Positions 49,567 through 59,526 of a DNA stretch of 64,000 bases are shown in pieces. The notes beneath the pieces are model-generated. The model was not told where the DNA came from. It did not search any database and saw nothing but the letters and a program-made list of their open reading frames with translations. Both the position numbers and the translations under genes were made by a program. Numbering within the stretch: the stretch's first letter is position 1; each line of letters starts with the position of its first letter. This DNA comes from CAIWHR01 sp963713275 (GTDB taxonomy: Bacteria > Pseudomonadota > Gammaproteobacteria > Burkholderiales > Casimicrobiaceae), in assembly GCA_963713275.1 (NCBI GenBank), contig CAVQLG010000016.1, forward strand, positions 72,790-136,789. Direction: 5' to 3'.

Positions 49567-50475
49567 TCAGACGGGCAACAGGCCGCGCGGGCGCAGCACC
49601 AGCACCAGCGCCATCAGGAGGTAGATGGCGGCCGAGGCGAGACCGGCGCCCAGCGCGTCGGCGGTGGTCGCGGCAAACGCCTGCTTCAGGAGTCCGGGCA
49701 CGAAGGCCCGCGCCAGCGTGTCGACGAGGCCGACCAGGAGCGCGCCGACGAAGGCGCCGCGGACGCTGCCGAGGCCGCCGATGACGACGACGACGAAGGT
49801 CGCGATCAGGATCTGCTCGCCCATGCCGACCTGGACGGCGAGGATCGGCGCGGCCATCAGGCCGGCGAGGCCCGCGAGCAGCGCGCCCAGCGCGAACACC
49901 AGCGTGAACAGCAGCCGAATGTCGACGCCCAGGGCGCCGACGATCGCCCGGTGGGTTGCGCCGGCGCGGATCAGCATGCCCAGCCGGGTGCGGGCGATGA
50001 GGAACGCGAGTCCTGCGGCGACCGCGAGCCCGGTCGCGAGGATCGCGACGCGGAACGTGGGGTACGGCACGCCGGGGATGATCTCGACCGCGCCGCCGAG
50101 CCATGCCGGCGGCTGCATGAACAGCGGCGTGCGGCCAGCGAGTGTCGCCATCAGTTCGTTGAAGAACAACAGCAGCCCGAAGGTCGCCAGCACCTGGTCG
50201 AGGTGATCGCGGTCGTAGAGCCGGCGGATGACCAGGAACTCGATCGCGAGACCGGCCACACCGGAGGCGACCAGCGCCGCGACCGCCGCCAGCGCGAACG
50301 AGCCGGTGCGCCCCGCCGTCGCCGCCGCCGCGTAGGCGCCGACCATGAACAGCGAGCCGTGCGCGAGGTTGATCACGCCCATGATGCCGAACACGAGCGT
50401 GAGCCCGGCCGCGAGCAGGAACAGCATCACGCCGTACTGCAGGCCGTTCAGCAACTGCTCGAGCAATAGCAGCAT
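49567..50475 (-). CDS. livH: Branched-chain amino acid-type ABC transporter permease LivH
   Basis: 302-residue permease. It starts LLLLEQLLNGLQYGVMLFLLAAGLTLVFGIMGVINLAHGSLFMVGAYAAA, the hallmark LivH opening, and ends ALVLVLRPRGLLPV. The conserved GLGSVRGAFVGALLVG loop is present. It lies between the binding-protein gene and livM. Confidence 0.95.
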   Translation of the reverse strand: MLLLLEQLLNGLQYGVMLFLLAAGLTLVFGIMGVINLAHGSLFMVGAYAAAATAGRTGSFALAAVAALVASGVAGLAIEFLVIRRLYDRDHLDQVLATFGLLLFFNELMATLAGRTPLFMQPPAWLGGAVEIIPGVPYPTFRVAILATGLAVAAGLAFLIARTRLGMLIRAGATHRAIVGALGVDIRLLFTLVFALGALLAGLAGLMAAPILAVQVGMGEQILIATFVVVVIGGLGSVRGAFVGALLVGLVDTLARAFVPGLLKQAFAATTADALGAGLASAAIYLLMALVLVLRPRGLLPV

Positions 50476-50571
50476 CGCGGGCGGGAGGCCGTCTTCGGGG
50501 CGGCGATCAAGAAAATGCCCCGCCGGCGACCCGGCGAGGCAGGCGTGGCAGCGTTTGCGGCGGGCGCCGGA

Positions 50572-51735
50572 TTACATCCTGCAGTCCTTGGCGTAGGCGT
50601 CGCCGTGGTTGGCGAGCACCTTACCCTTGGTGACGATCGCCGGCTTGCCGTCGGTGCCGGCCTCGACCTTGAAGGAGTACCAGTCCTGGACCGGGTGCTG
50701 GTTGGCGCCGAACTTGAAGCTGCCGCGGGTCGACACGAAGTCTGCCTTGCGCAAGGCCGCGCGGAAGGCGTCCTCCTTGCCGAGATCGCCGCCGACCGCC
50801 TTCAGCGCCGAGCCGATGAGCTTCGCGGTGTCGTAGCCCTGCTGGGCGTAGACGGTGGGCACGCGGTTGTACTTGGCCGTGAACGCCTTGACGAAGGCCT
50901 GGCTCGCCGGGTTGGCGAAATCGTTGTTCCAGTGGCCGGTGACGTTGACGCCGATCGCCGCGTCGCCGACCGCGGCGAGGATGCGCGGCTCCATCGAGAC
51001 CTCGGAGACGACCATCGGCGTCGACCCGATCAGTCCCGCCTGCACGTACTGCTTGACGAAGGTGATGCCCTGACCGCCCGGGTGGAACTGGTAGACGGCC
51101 TCGGGCTTGAGCGCCCGGATGCGCGCGAGCTCGGCCGAGAAATCGGTCTGGTCGAGCTTGGTGTAGATCTCCTCCTGCACCTCGCCCTTGTAGTAGCGCT
51201 TGAAACCGGTCAGCGCGTCCTTGCCGGCCTGGTAGTTGGGGGCGAGGATCACCATTCTCTTGTAGCCGAGGTTGGTCGCCGCCTGGCCGGCCGACTCGTG
51301 CAGGCTGTCGTTCTGCCACGAGGCGACGAAGTAGTTCTTGTGGCAGTCCTTGCCGGCGAAGTTCGACGGTCCCGCGTTGGGCGAGACGTAGAACGCGCCG
51401 GCTTCGAGCACCGTCGGCGCGACGGCGCCGGCGACGTTGGAGAAGATCAAGCCGGTGACGAGCTTCACCTTGTCCTGCTGCAGCATCTTGTCGGCGATCT
51501 GCTTGCCGTTGGCGGGCTTCAGGTTGTCGTCCTCGACGATCAGCTGGACCGGAACGCCGCCGAGCTTGCCGCCCTCCTCGTCGATGGCGAGCCGGAACGC
51601 GTCGCGGACGTCCTCGCCGAGGTAGCCGCCGGGCGTGGTCAGCGTGGTGATCATGCCGATCTTGACCGGCGCCTGCGCGACGGCGGGGCCGGCGCACAGC
51701 AGCGCGAGCGCGGCGAGCAGGGCGGGGACTTTCAT
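50572..51735 (-). CDS. livK: ABC transporter substrate-binding protein (Leu/Ile/Val family)
   Basis: 387-residue periplasmic binding protein of the Peripla_BP_6 type. Signal peptide MKVPALLAALALLCAGPAVAQ, then VKIGMITTLTTPGGYLGEDVRDAFRLAIDEEGGKLGGVPVQLIVEDDN, KLVTGLIFSNVAGAVAPTV and VILAPNYQAGKDALTGFKRYYKG. The ATG at 51735 follows GGAG. The family binds amino acids, amides or aromatic acids. The ligand here is not known. First gene of the transporter operon, with livH 96 bp downstream. Confidence 0.93.
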   Translation of the reverse strand: MKVPALLAALALLCAGPAVAQAPVKIGMITTLTTPGGYLGEDVRDAFRLAIDEEGGKLGGVPVQLIVEDDNLKPANGKQIADKMLQQDKVKLVTGLIFSNVAGAVAPTVLEAGAFYVSPNAGPSNFAGKDCHKNYFVASWQNDSLHESAGQAATNLGYKRMVILAPNYQAGKDALTGFKRYYKGEVQEEIYTKLDQTDFSAELARIRALKPEAVYQFHPGGQGITFVKQYVQAGLIGSTPMVVSEVSMEPRILAAVGDAAIGVNVTGHWNNDFANPASQAFVKAFTAKYNRVPTVYAQQGYDTAKLIGSALKAVGGDLGKEDAFRAALRKADFVSTRGSFKFGANQHPVQDWYSFKVEAGTDGKPAIVTKGKVLANHGDAYAKDCRM

Positions 51736-51979
51736 GAGGACTCCGTCGGGGGATGGTGGCGGGGGTTCGACCCGGGCGCCCGAGCCGCAGGACTGCAAAA
51801 GTATACCAAGGCCGCGCTCGCCGGCGTGGTCCACCACCGGCAGCGCCGGGGCAGCCTGCAGGGTGACGGGGGAGCTGCGTTCCCCGCCAGCGCGCTCGCG
51901 TCGAGATAGAGGATCACCCGCGATCCTCGATGATCAGTTCCGCAATGCTTATTCCCGCCGGGATCCGGAACGGAGAGGC

Positions 51980-52978
51980 TCATGCGCCCGACTCTCCCCT
52001 TCGCGAAGGACGAGGCGCAGCGTTGTCCCCAGGACCCAACTCGTTCATCAGGTGCTGCAGGTACGATCTGCCCGGGAGCTTGAAGTCGCCGTAGTAGTTG
52101 ACCTCCTTGGCACCGAAGTCAGGCATGGTCTCGCCATCGTTGAGACTCTCGACAGCCAGGCGGTTCACCAGGGCGGGCTCGTACTGCGGATCTAGCTCGA
52201 TCGCTTTGTCGAGGCACTCGAGGGCCTTCTGCTTGTCTCCTAGTCGGGCATAAGCGAGGCCCATGTTGCCGTATGATTGAACGTGATTCTCCTGCGTCGC
52301 CAGGACCTGTTTGAAGAGCTCGATGGCAGCCCGCGGCTTCCCGTCGCGAAGAGCGGCGAATCCCCGATCGAAGATCTTTTGGTTACGGATATGGGTAGAC
52401 AGAGTTACGCCGCTCGTCCTCACGATGGCCTCGAGCGAATCGAGGCGCTCGCGGGCCGCCCGTCCAACCGAGCCGTCGGGGCCATCCGCCGCAATGGCCG
52501 CTTTGTAGGCATTGACCGCCTTCTCGAGATCGACCTTCTTGCAGTATGAGGAGCCCAGGTTGTAGTGAGCATGTGCGAGGAGGGGGAAGATCTCGACCGC
52601 ACGCTCAAGGCAAGCAATGGCTTCGTCGGTCTCGCCCTTAACGCAATGACAGACGCCGATGGCGTAAAGAACCGTGTGGTAGCTCGGGTGCTGTCGTCTG
52701 AGATCCTCCAGGATCGCGTGTCCTTTGGCGACATCACCCTTCTCGACGAGCGCCAGCGCCTCGTCACAGCGGTCATCCACCTCGGGAATGATCTCGGTGA
52801 TGAACCTCCTGCTCCGCACTTCCTTGTCGCGCTGATACGCCAGAGATGGCTCGTAGTAGCTGCAGCCGCTGCATTCAGCCCTGCGCATGGTGGCGCAGCA
52901 AGGCGGGCAGACAAGTTGGCCTGAAGCAAGGTGGCAGCCCCGCTTTCCCTTCTTCTCGTTGCACAATGCGCATTTCAT
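51980..52978 (-). CDS. TPR protein with N-terminal cysteine clusters
   Basis: 332-residue soluble protein. Residues 1-45 contain CALC, GCHLASG, CPPCC and CSGC, a zinc-binding-type cluster. After a helical linker there are tetratricopeptide repeats: ALALVEKGDVAKGHAILEDLRRQHP, TVLYAIGVCHCVKGETDEAIACLERAVEIFP, AHYNLGSSYCKKVDLEKAVNAYKAAI, then GFAALRDGKPRAAIELFKQVLATQ and SYGNMGLAYARLGDKQKALECLDKAIELDP. It is probably a protein-protein adaptor. The ATG follows GGGAGAAG. Codon use looks less GC-rich than its neighbours, a hint of recent acquisition. Function not known. Confidence 0.85.
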   Translation of the reverse strand: MKCALCNEKKGKRGCHLASGQLVCPPCCATMRRAECSGCSYYEPSLAYQRDKEVRSRRFITEIIPEVDDRCDEALALVEKGDVAKGHAILEDLRRQHPSYHTVLYAIGVCHCVKGETDEAIACLERAVEIFPLLAHAHYNLGSSYCKKVDLEKAVNAYKAAIAADGPDGSVGRAARERLDSLEAIVRTSGVTLSTHIRNQKIFDRGFAALRDGKPRAAIELFKQVLATQENHVQSYGNMGLAYARLGDKQKALECLDKAIELDPQYEPALVNRLAVESLNDGETMPDFGAKEVNYYGDFKLPGRSYLQHLMNELGPGDNAAPRPSRRGESGA

Positions 52979-53457
52979 AGTCTTCTCCCAAGGAGAATCG
53001 TCGCTTCACCGCCAGCGTGAAGCCCTCTTCGATATCGGCCTTGAGGTCGCGCGACACCTTTGTCGAGCGCCTGAGCCACGTCGTCTTCGGTCTTGAAGCG
53101 CTTGCCCGCCAGGACGGTCACCGCATGCCAAGGGAGTGTAAATCCAAGGCCCCTGGCGCATCGGCGGGGGCAGCGTAACACGCCCCCGCCTGTCCGGACA
53201 CCGACGGGAAGCTCCCGTGATGAGGGGACGCCGCGGGGCCCGGGCGGCCACGGGGGCGGGTGCTGCGCGAGCGTCAGGCAGTTCGCGGTGCGCGCCGGCG
53301 GCGGCAGGGATGCGCCTGCCCGGCGTCGCGCGCAAACGGCGGTCGACGGTCGGCGTTACCAAACGATGCTGATCGAACTCGTACTCCGGTGCCGGCTGGG
53401 CGAGGGGGTCCCCACCGCTCGCTCCGGCATCGGGCAGGTCCCGCAGCGGCGGGCCGG
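52979..53457. other. 479-bp spacer with a possible small-gene remnant
   Basis: On the minus strand an open stretch encodes HAVTVLAGKRFKTEDDVAQALDK (about 53130-53062) and, after one extra base, SRDLKADIEEGFTLAVKRRFSLGEDYEMRI, which runs into the TPR gene to 52875. The two halves read as a single plausible small protein, but no family was recognised and the start is unclear. The remainder is GC-rich without features. Confidence 0.35.
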
Positions 53458-54865
53458 TCAGGCCGGGGCGAGGAGCGCGCGCGCGAGCCCGGCCGCCGCG
53501 CAGGCCGCGATCACCGGCACGACCCCGATGCGAAAGCGGAAGAGCGCCGCGGCGGCGAGCGCGAACAGCGTGAGCGCAAACCCGTCGACGCCGGCGAGCG
53601 CGCCGGCGCCGGCGCCCGTCGGCCAGAACACGTGCCAGGCGAAGAAGGCCCCGAGGTCGACGACCACGCCGACCACGGCGGCCGAGATCGCCGACAGCGG
53701 GGCGGTGAAGCGCAGCTGGCCGTGCGTCGATTCGATCAACGGCCCGCCGGCAAGGATGAACAGGAAACTCGGCAGGAAGGTGAAGAACGTCGCGACGCAG
53801 GCCGCCGCGACGCCGGCGGCCGGCAGGGCGCCGGCGCCGAAGAGCTCGCGCGTCCAGCCGCCGACGAAGCCGACGAACGCGACGACCATGATGAGCGGCC
53901 CGGGGGTGGTCTCGCCCAGCGCCAGGCCGTCGATCATCTGCTCCGGGGTGAGCCAGCCGAACGTCTCCACGGCACCCTGCGTGACGTAGGGCAGCACCGC
54001 GTACGCGCCGCCGAAGGTGAGGAACGCCGCCTTGGTGAAGAACCAGGCCATCGCCGGCAACGTGCCCTCGGCGCCGGCGAACCGCGCCAAGAGCGCGATG
54101 CCGGCGAGCCACAGCAGCGTGCATGCGGCCACCGTCAGCAGCAGCCGGCGGGGCCGGAACCGGGCGTGCGCCGGCGTCGGCGTGTCGTCGTCGATGACCG
54201 CTGCTGCCGCGGGCGCTGCCACCGCGGCGGTGGCACGCGCTGCCGGTGTGGCGAAGAGCCCCGGCCGCACGCGCCCCGCGACATAGCCGGCGGCGGCGGC
54301 GGCGCCGACGATCGCCGGGAACGGCACCCCGAACGCGAAGATGGCGACGAACGCCGCCGTCGCGATCGCCCAGTGGACCGGGTGCCGCAGGACCCGGGTG
54401 CCGATCCGCCACGCGGCGTGCAGGACGAGGGCCACCACGGCCGGCTTGATCCCGTCGAGCGTGCCGGCTACCGCAGGCAACCGACCCCAATGAAGATACG
54501 CCCAGGACAACGCGACCAGCAGCACGAGCGAGGGCAGCACGAACAGCGTGCCGGCGACCACGCCGCCCCAGGTGCGATGCAGCAGCCAGCCGATGTAGGT
54601 GGCGAGCTGCTGCGCCTCGGGCCCGGGCAGCAGCATGCAGTAGTTGAGCGCGTGCAGGAAGCGCTTCTCGGAGATCCAGCGCCGTCGTTCGACCAGGTCG
54701 TGATGCATGATCGCGATCTGGCCGGCGGGGCCGCCGAAGCTGACCAGGCCGAGCTTCAACCAATAGCGGAAGGCCTCGGCGCGCTTGGGTGCGGGCGGCG
54801 CACCGGAGCCGGCGGCGCCCGCTTGCGCGCTGCCGGCGCCGCCGGCCTGCGGTGCGCGCCGTCAC
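53458..54865 (-). CDS. chrA: Chromate transporter ChrA (one apparent frameshift near the start)
   Basis: About 468-residue membrane protein of the CHR family with two homologous halves. The first is KLGLVSFGGPAGQIAIMHHDLVERRRWISEKRFLHALNYCMLLPGPEAQQLATYIG, the second FFTKAAFLTFGGAYAVLPYVTQGAVETFGWLTPEQMIDGLALGETTPGPLIMVVAFVGF. CHR proteins export chromate, although many are of unknown substrate. In the frame of the main body there is no start codon until a TTG at 54759, inside the conserved region. A GTG at 54865 followed by one extra base near 54840 gives a natural N-terminus (TARTAGGAGSAQAG, then RAEAFRYW). It begins eight bases after moeA. Confidence 0.85.
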
Positions 54866-54873
54866 AGTGCTGC

Positions 54874-56154
54874 TCAAACGAGTCCTTCGAGCAGCTGGAC
54901 GTCGACCGGCTCGCCGGCGGCCACGTTGCCGGTATCGGCGGACAGCACGATGAAGCAGTTCGCACGCGACATCGACGACAGGATGCCGGAACCCTGGTCG
55001 CCGGTGGTGCGCACCGTGTAGCCGCGCGCGGGGTCGCCGCGTGAGGATCCCGCGCTGGAACTCGGTCCGGCCCGGGGCCTTCCGGATCGGCGCGCCGAGC
55101 GGCACCTTGAACATCGGCAGCGGTTGCACGTCGCGCTGCCCCTGCAGCACGAGCAGCGCGTCGCGGACGAACTGGTAGAACGTGACCATGACCGACACCG
55201 GATTGCCCGGCAGCCCGAAGAAGTGCGCGGCGCCGAGTCGGCCGTACGCGAGCGGCCGGCCCGGCTTCATCGCGATCTTCCAGAACACCACTTCACCCAG
55301 CTTGTCCAGTAATGCCTTGACGAAGTCAGCCTCACCGACCGACACGCCGCCCGAGGTGATCACTACGTCCGCCGCGGCGGCGGCGCTTGCGAACGCGGCT
55401 TCGAGCGCGTCCGGAACGTCCGGGACGACGCCCATGTCGACGACGTCGCAGCCCAGCCGCTCGAGCATGCCGTGGATCGTGTAGCGGTTGCTGTCGTAGA
55501 CGCCGCCCGCCGCCAGCGGCGTCGCCGATCGAAGCGAGCTCGTCGCCGGTGGAGAAGAAGGCGACGCGCAGTCGCCGATAGACCGCCACCTCCCCGATGC
55601 CAAGGGACGCGATCATGCCGAGCTCGGCCGGCCGCACGCGCTGCCCGACCGCGAATACCTGCTGTCCCTTGCGCAGATCCTCGCCGGCGAAGCGCCGGTT
55701 CTGGCCGGCCTTGGTCACTGCCCCGGCGGCGATGCGCACGCCGGTCGCGTCTTCGGTCGCGCGCTCCTGCATCACGACGGTGTCGGCGCCGGCCGGCATC
55801 ACCGCGCCGGTGAAGATGCGCACGCATTCGCCGGCTGCCCAGGGTCAGGGCCGCCGGCTTCCCGGCGAAGGACTCGCCTGCGCGCCGCAGCACGGTCTCG
55901 CCGCCCGTCGCGAGATCGGCGAAGCGCAGCGCGTAGCCGTCCATCGCCGAGTTGTCGTGGCCGGGCACGTCGAAGGGCGAGATCACGTCGGCGGCGAGGA
56001 CCCGGCCCAGCGCGGACCGGATCGCGACGCGCTCCACGGTGGACACCGGATGGAGAAAGGACCGGATCAGCGCCCGCGCCCGGTCGACGGGCATCGCGTT
56101 GGGATCGTAGTCGTCGGCGCAGGAGGCCTCGCGCAGGGTCTTGGGCTCGGTCAT
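54874..56154 (-). CDS. moeA: Molybdopterin molybdenumtransferase MoeA (three apparent frameshifts)
   Basis: Enzyme that inserts molybdate into adenylated molybdopterin. 425 residues when corrected. Frame 1 begins MTEPKTLREASCADDYDPNAMPVDRARALI and reaches FAGKPAALTLG. An extra base near 55835 leads to GECVRIFTGAVMPAGADTVVMQE. A second near 55525 leads to TPLAAGGVYDSNRYTIHGMLERLGCDVVDMG and TSGGVSVGEADFVK, then FFGLPGNPVSVMVTF. A third near 55042 leads to GDPARGYTVRTTGDQGSGILSSM and the stop at 54874. Each event is one extra base, and the sum restores a full-length MoeA. Three such events in one gene are most simply sequencing errors. Confidence 0.88.
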
Positions 56155-56242
56155 GGCGTGGAGGTGCGATGTGGGCAGCGACGGGTAGAGCGACGGGCGC
56201 CCATTGTAGCCGCCCGAGCGGCGTCACCGGTCGCCGTGCGGA

Positions 56243-56889
56243 TCAGCGCCGCGCGGCCGCCGCGAGCTCGGCGTCCGTGTTGATGTTGCGAAACGCGTCG
56301 GCTTCGTCGTCGAAGGCGGTCTCGATGGTCGCGAGGGTCGCGTGCCAGGCGTCGATCTTGCGGCCGCCGCCGTCGAGGAACGCGGCGAGGTGCGCGAGCA
56401 CGCGCCGGCGCACCAGCGCGAAGACGGGATGCGGCTGGTCGAAGGTTCGCGCGACGGCGAGGTCCGCGTCCCGCCCGACGAGCCCGGCCATGAGCCGTGC
56501 GACCAGGTCGTCCGGCAGGAACGGCGAATCGCAGGGCACGGTGACGACGAACTCGGTTTCGGCGGCGGTGAGCCCCGCGTGCAGGCCGGCGAGCGGGCCG
56601 GCAAAGCCGGCAATCGCATCGGGGATTACGCGGCGCGCCGAAGCGCGGCGTAGCGGTCGAGGTTCTGGTTGGCGTTGATCAGCACCGCGTCGACCTGGGG
56701 CCGCAGCCGACCGAGCACGTGGTCGACCATCGGCCGGCCGTCGAGCAGGACAAGGCCCTTGTCGACGCCGCCCATCCGCCGGCCCATGCCCCCGGCGAGG
56801 ACGACGCCCGTCACGCCCGGCGCGTTCGCTGCGCTGTCCTCGCGCTGCGCGCTCCGGCATTCGCCCTCGGGGCGGCCCGGCGGGCTCAT
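56243..56889 (-). CDS. mobA: Molybdenum cofactor guanylyltransferase MobA (one apparent frameshift)
   Basis: Enzyme that attaches GMP to molybdopterin. The N-terminal nucleotide-binding motif is GVVLAGGMGRRMGGVDKGLVLLDGRPMVDHVLGRL, then LINANQNLDRYAAL. Near 56632-56645 a one-base loss (or two extra bases) breaks the frame. The next frame continues RVIPDAIAGFAGPLAGLHAGL, TVPCDSPFLPDDLVARL and VFALVRRRVLAHLAAFLDGGGRKIDAW to a stop at 56243. Corrected length about 215 residues, normal for MobA. The ATG at 56889 is in a Pro/Gly-rich start region and is the likeliest start. Confidence 0.88.
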
Positions 56890-57019
56890 TCCCGCGCCGT
56901 CGGCGGCGCCAGCGGCCAGTCGACCCAGCGCGCGTGCTCGGCGACGGAGCGCACCGCGCCGCACGTTGAGCGGCCGCGGGCTTCGCCTGGGGCGTCCGGG
57001 CTGGCCGTCGTCATCGCGT

Positions 57020-57871
57020 TCAGTCGGCGCGAAAGCGCGCGGCCCCGGTGTAGAGCAGGTAGTGCCGGTTGGTCGCGCGGCCGAGCATCGTGATGCCGAC
57101 CTTGCGCGCGATCTCGTAGCCCATCTGCGTCAGCCCCGACCGGGAGACGAGGAAGGGGATGCCCATCTGCGCCGCCTTGATCACCATCTCGGAGGTGAGC
57201 CGGCCGGTCGTGTAGAAGATCTTGTCGCCGCCCTCGATGCGGTCGAGCCACATCCGGCCGGCGATCGCGTCCACGGCGTTGTGGCGGCCGACGTCCTCGA
57301 CGAACATCAGGATCTCGGACCGCGCGTCGCCATTGGTCGCGAGCGCGCAGCCGTGGATCGCGCCGGCCCGCTTGTAGATCGTGTCGTGCCGGCGCACGTC
57401 GTCGAGCAGCGCGTACAGCGTCGAGCGCGACAGCGTGGCGTCGGCCGGCAGCCGGACGTCGTCGATCTCGGCGATCAGGTCGCCGAACACGGTGCCCTGG
57501 CCGCAGCCGGTGGTCTTGGTCCGCTTCGCCATCCGGGCGTCGAGAGCGCGCAAGCCGGTCCGGGTCCTGACCGCGACCGCACCCGTGTCCCAGTCGACCT
57601 GCACCGAGACGATGTCCTCGATGGCGTCGACCAGGCGCTGGTTGCGCAGGTAGCCGATGGTCAGCGCCTCGGGCGCGCCGCCCAACGTCATCAGCGTCAG
57701 GAGCTCCTGCTTGTCGACATAGATCGTCAGCGCGTGCTCGCCGGCGATCGGCGTCACGCGGACGGCGCCGGTCTCGTCGATGGCCTCGACGTCGACGGTG
57801 GCCGACCGCGCGGCGTCGGTGACGAGCGGCCGGTACGGCGGTTGCGGCAGTTGCGCGAGAGCGGCACTCAT
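57020..57871 (-). CDS. fdhD: Formate dehydrogenase sulfurtransferase FdhD
   Basis: 283-residue protein that transfers sulfur to the molybdopterin cofactor of formate dehydrogenase. Features include EHALTIYVDKQELLTLMTLGGAPEALTIGYLRNQRLV, KRTKTTGCGQGTVFGD (here a single-Cys form of the usual CxxC loop), GAIHGCALATNGDARSEILMFVEDVGRHNAVDAIAGRMW and FYTTGRLTSEMVIKAAQMGIPFLVSRSGLT. The loop with only one cysteine is seen in part of the family. It overlaps the upstream 62-residue ORF by four bases, so they are translated together. Confidence 0.95.
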   Translation of the reverse strand: MSAALAQLPQPPYRPLVTDAARSATVDVEAIDETGAVRVTPIAGEHALTIYVDKQELLTLMTLGGAPEALTIGYLRNQRLVDAIEDIVSVQVDWDTGAVAVRTRTGLRALDARMAKRTKTTGCGQGTVFGDLIAEIDDVRLPADATLSRSTLYALLDDVRRHDTIYKRAGAIHGCALATNGDARSEILMFVEDVGRHNAVDAIAGRMWLDRIEGGDKIFYTTGRLTSEMVIKAAQMGIPFLVSRSGLTQMGYEIARKVGITMLGRATNRHYLLYTGAARFRAD

Positions 57872-58056
57872 TGCCCGGCACCGGCGACGGCGCCGCGCAG
57901 CCAGCGCATGAGCGGCAAGAGGTCGCGGAAGTGACCGGCCAGGTCGGCGGCGAAGCCCTTGGGCGGGCGCGACAGCGCGTCTTCGTCGGCGAGCCCGCCG
58001 TAGGTTTGCGCAAAGCGCCGGTCGGCGAGGAACTCGATCAGGGCGTCGACGTGCAT
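57868..58056 (-). CDS. Small acidic/amphipathic protein coupled to fdhD
   Basis: 62-residue protein: MHVDALIEFLADRRFAQTYGG, then LADEDALSRPPKGFAADLAGHF and RDLLPLMRWLRGAVAGAGQ. Its stop overlaps the fdhD start in an ATGA junction, and it lies between moaA and fdhD, which argues that it is real. It is not recognised as a member of a named family. A small formate dehydrogenase-associated subunit (compare FdsD in size) is a possibility, but sequence support is lacking. Confidence 0.6.
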   Translation of the reverse strand: MHVDALIEFLADRRFAQTYGGLADEDALSRPPKGFAADLAGHFRDLLPLMRWLRGAVAGAGQ

Positions 58057-58087
58057 GAGGGCGATCAGGGGCTGCGGCGCCGCGTGG

Positions 58088-59186
58088 CTACCCGCCGATG
58101 TAGCTCATCTCGACCTTCGGGCGCCCGGCAGTCTCCGTGGTGCGGATCTCCGAGTAGCGATCGTCGCGGCGGGTCCAGACCGCACGGATCGCCGCGCCGA
58201 GGTCGGCGTCGGAAGCGCCGCCGCGCAGCAGCGCGCGCAGGTCCCAGCCCCGGTCGGCGAACAGGCAGGTAAAGAGCTTGCCCTCGGTCGACAGCCGCGC
58301 GCGCGTGCAGTCGCGGCAGAACGCCTGCGTGACCGAGGCGATCACGCCGATCTCGCCGCCGCCGTCGCGGTAGCGCCAGCGCTGCGGCGACTTCGCCGGC
58401 GTAGTTGGCATCGACGGGCTCGAGCGGCATCTCCGCGTCGATCGTCCGGACGACTTCGCGGGCCGGCAGGACGTCGTCCATCCGCCAGCCGTTGGTCGCG
58501 CCGACGTCCATGAACTCGATGAAGCGCAGGATGTGCCCGGTACCCCGGAAGCGGCGCGCCATGGGCAGGATCTCGTGCGCGTTCATCCCGCGCTTGACGA
58601 CCATGTTGAGCTTGACCGGCGCGAGCCCGGCCGCAGCGGCGGCGTCGATCCCCGCCAGCACGTTCGCGACGGGGAAGTCGACGTCGTTCATCCGGCGGAA
58701 CACCGCGTCGTCGAGCGAGTCGAGGCTGACGGTCACGCGGCCGAGGCCGGCGTCCTTCAGCGCTCGAGCCTTGCGCGCGAGCAGCGCGCCGTTGGTCGTC
58801 AGCGTGAGGTCGAGCCCGCCGATGCCGGCGAGCATCTCGACCAGCCGCTCGACGCTCCGACGCAGCAGCGGTTCGCCGCCAGTGAGCCGGACCTTCTGGA
58901 CGCCGAGTGCCTTGAACACGCGTGCGAGCCGCGTGATCTCCTCGAACGACAGCAGGTCTGAGTGCGCGAGGAACGGGTAGTCGCGGCCGAAGACGTCCTT
59001 GGGCATGCAGTAGACGCAGCGGAAGTTGCAGCGGTCGGTGACCGAGATGCGCAGGTCGCGCAGGCGGCGCCCGAGTCCGTCGACGGGTGCCGCGGCGGCG
59101 GGCTCCGCCGCCGCGTCGCGCACCAGCGCGTCGTGGTGCTCGCCGAGGCGGCCGGAGCGCACGGAGAGGGGGATGAAGGACTTCAC
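58088..59186 (-). CDS. moaA: GTP 3',8-cyclase MoaA (one apparent frameshift)
   Basis: Radical SAM enzyme that begins molybdopterin synthesis from GTP. The first [4Fe-4S] motif is TDRCNFRCVYCMP (Cx3Cx2C). The glycine-rich GGEPLLR and the second cluster region VIASVTQAFCRDCTRARLSTEGKLFTCLF are present. The end is a diverged form of the usual GG tail (VEMSYIGG). Near 58385 one extra G (GCCGCAGCG) breaks the frame between YAGEVA and QRWRYRDGGGEIG. Corrected length is 365 residues. Start is the GTG at 59186 (VKSFIPLSV). A later start inside the Ala-rich leader is possible. Confidence 0.92.
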
Positions 59187-59526
59187 GCGAAGCTGGCCAC
59201 GCCTGCGGTCCACGAAAGTGCGCCATGGTAGCAGACGGCCGGCACGGCAACGCGTTCCCGGCGTCGCGCCGACCCGCGCGTGGTCGAAGTGCGCGCGCGC
59301 CCCCGCGCGCCCGGGACCGGCCGCCTGCGGTTGGGAGCCGCCGTCAGCGATGCCGCCGACTGCCGCGAAGCGCGCCGTCGACGCCGTTGACCCACGCGTC
59401 TCAGCGGGACGGGGGCGGATTCCGTCGCTGCGCCAGGGGCTGCGGTGGCGCCGGTGCTCCGTGGCGGACGATTTGGCGAGACAATCTCCTTCTGCCCACC
59501 ACCAACGCCCGTCGCAGGGAGCGCCC
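59187..59526. other. 340-bp divergent spacer, nothing certain
   Basis: Between moaA (minus) and the small membrane protein gene (plus). No gene recognised. It must contain promoters for both directions, but no clear -35/-10 pair stands out. TACCAT on the minus strand near 59230 is a possible moaA -10, and GACAAT near 59480 a possible forward -10. Confidence 0.35.

Noticed and set aside
48397..50469. 690-codon plus-strand frame opposite livM and livH
   Set aside because: Charged, low-complexity shadow. Both permeases have clear membrane patterns.
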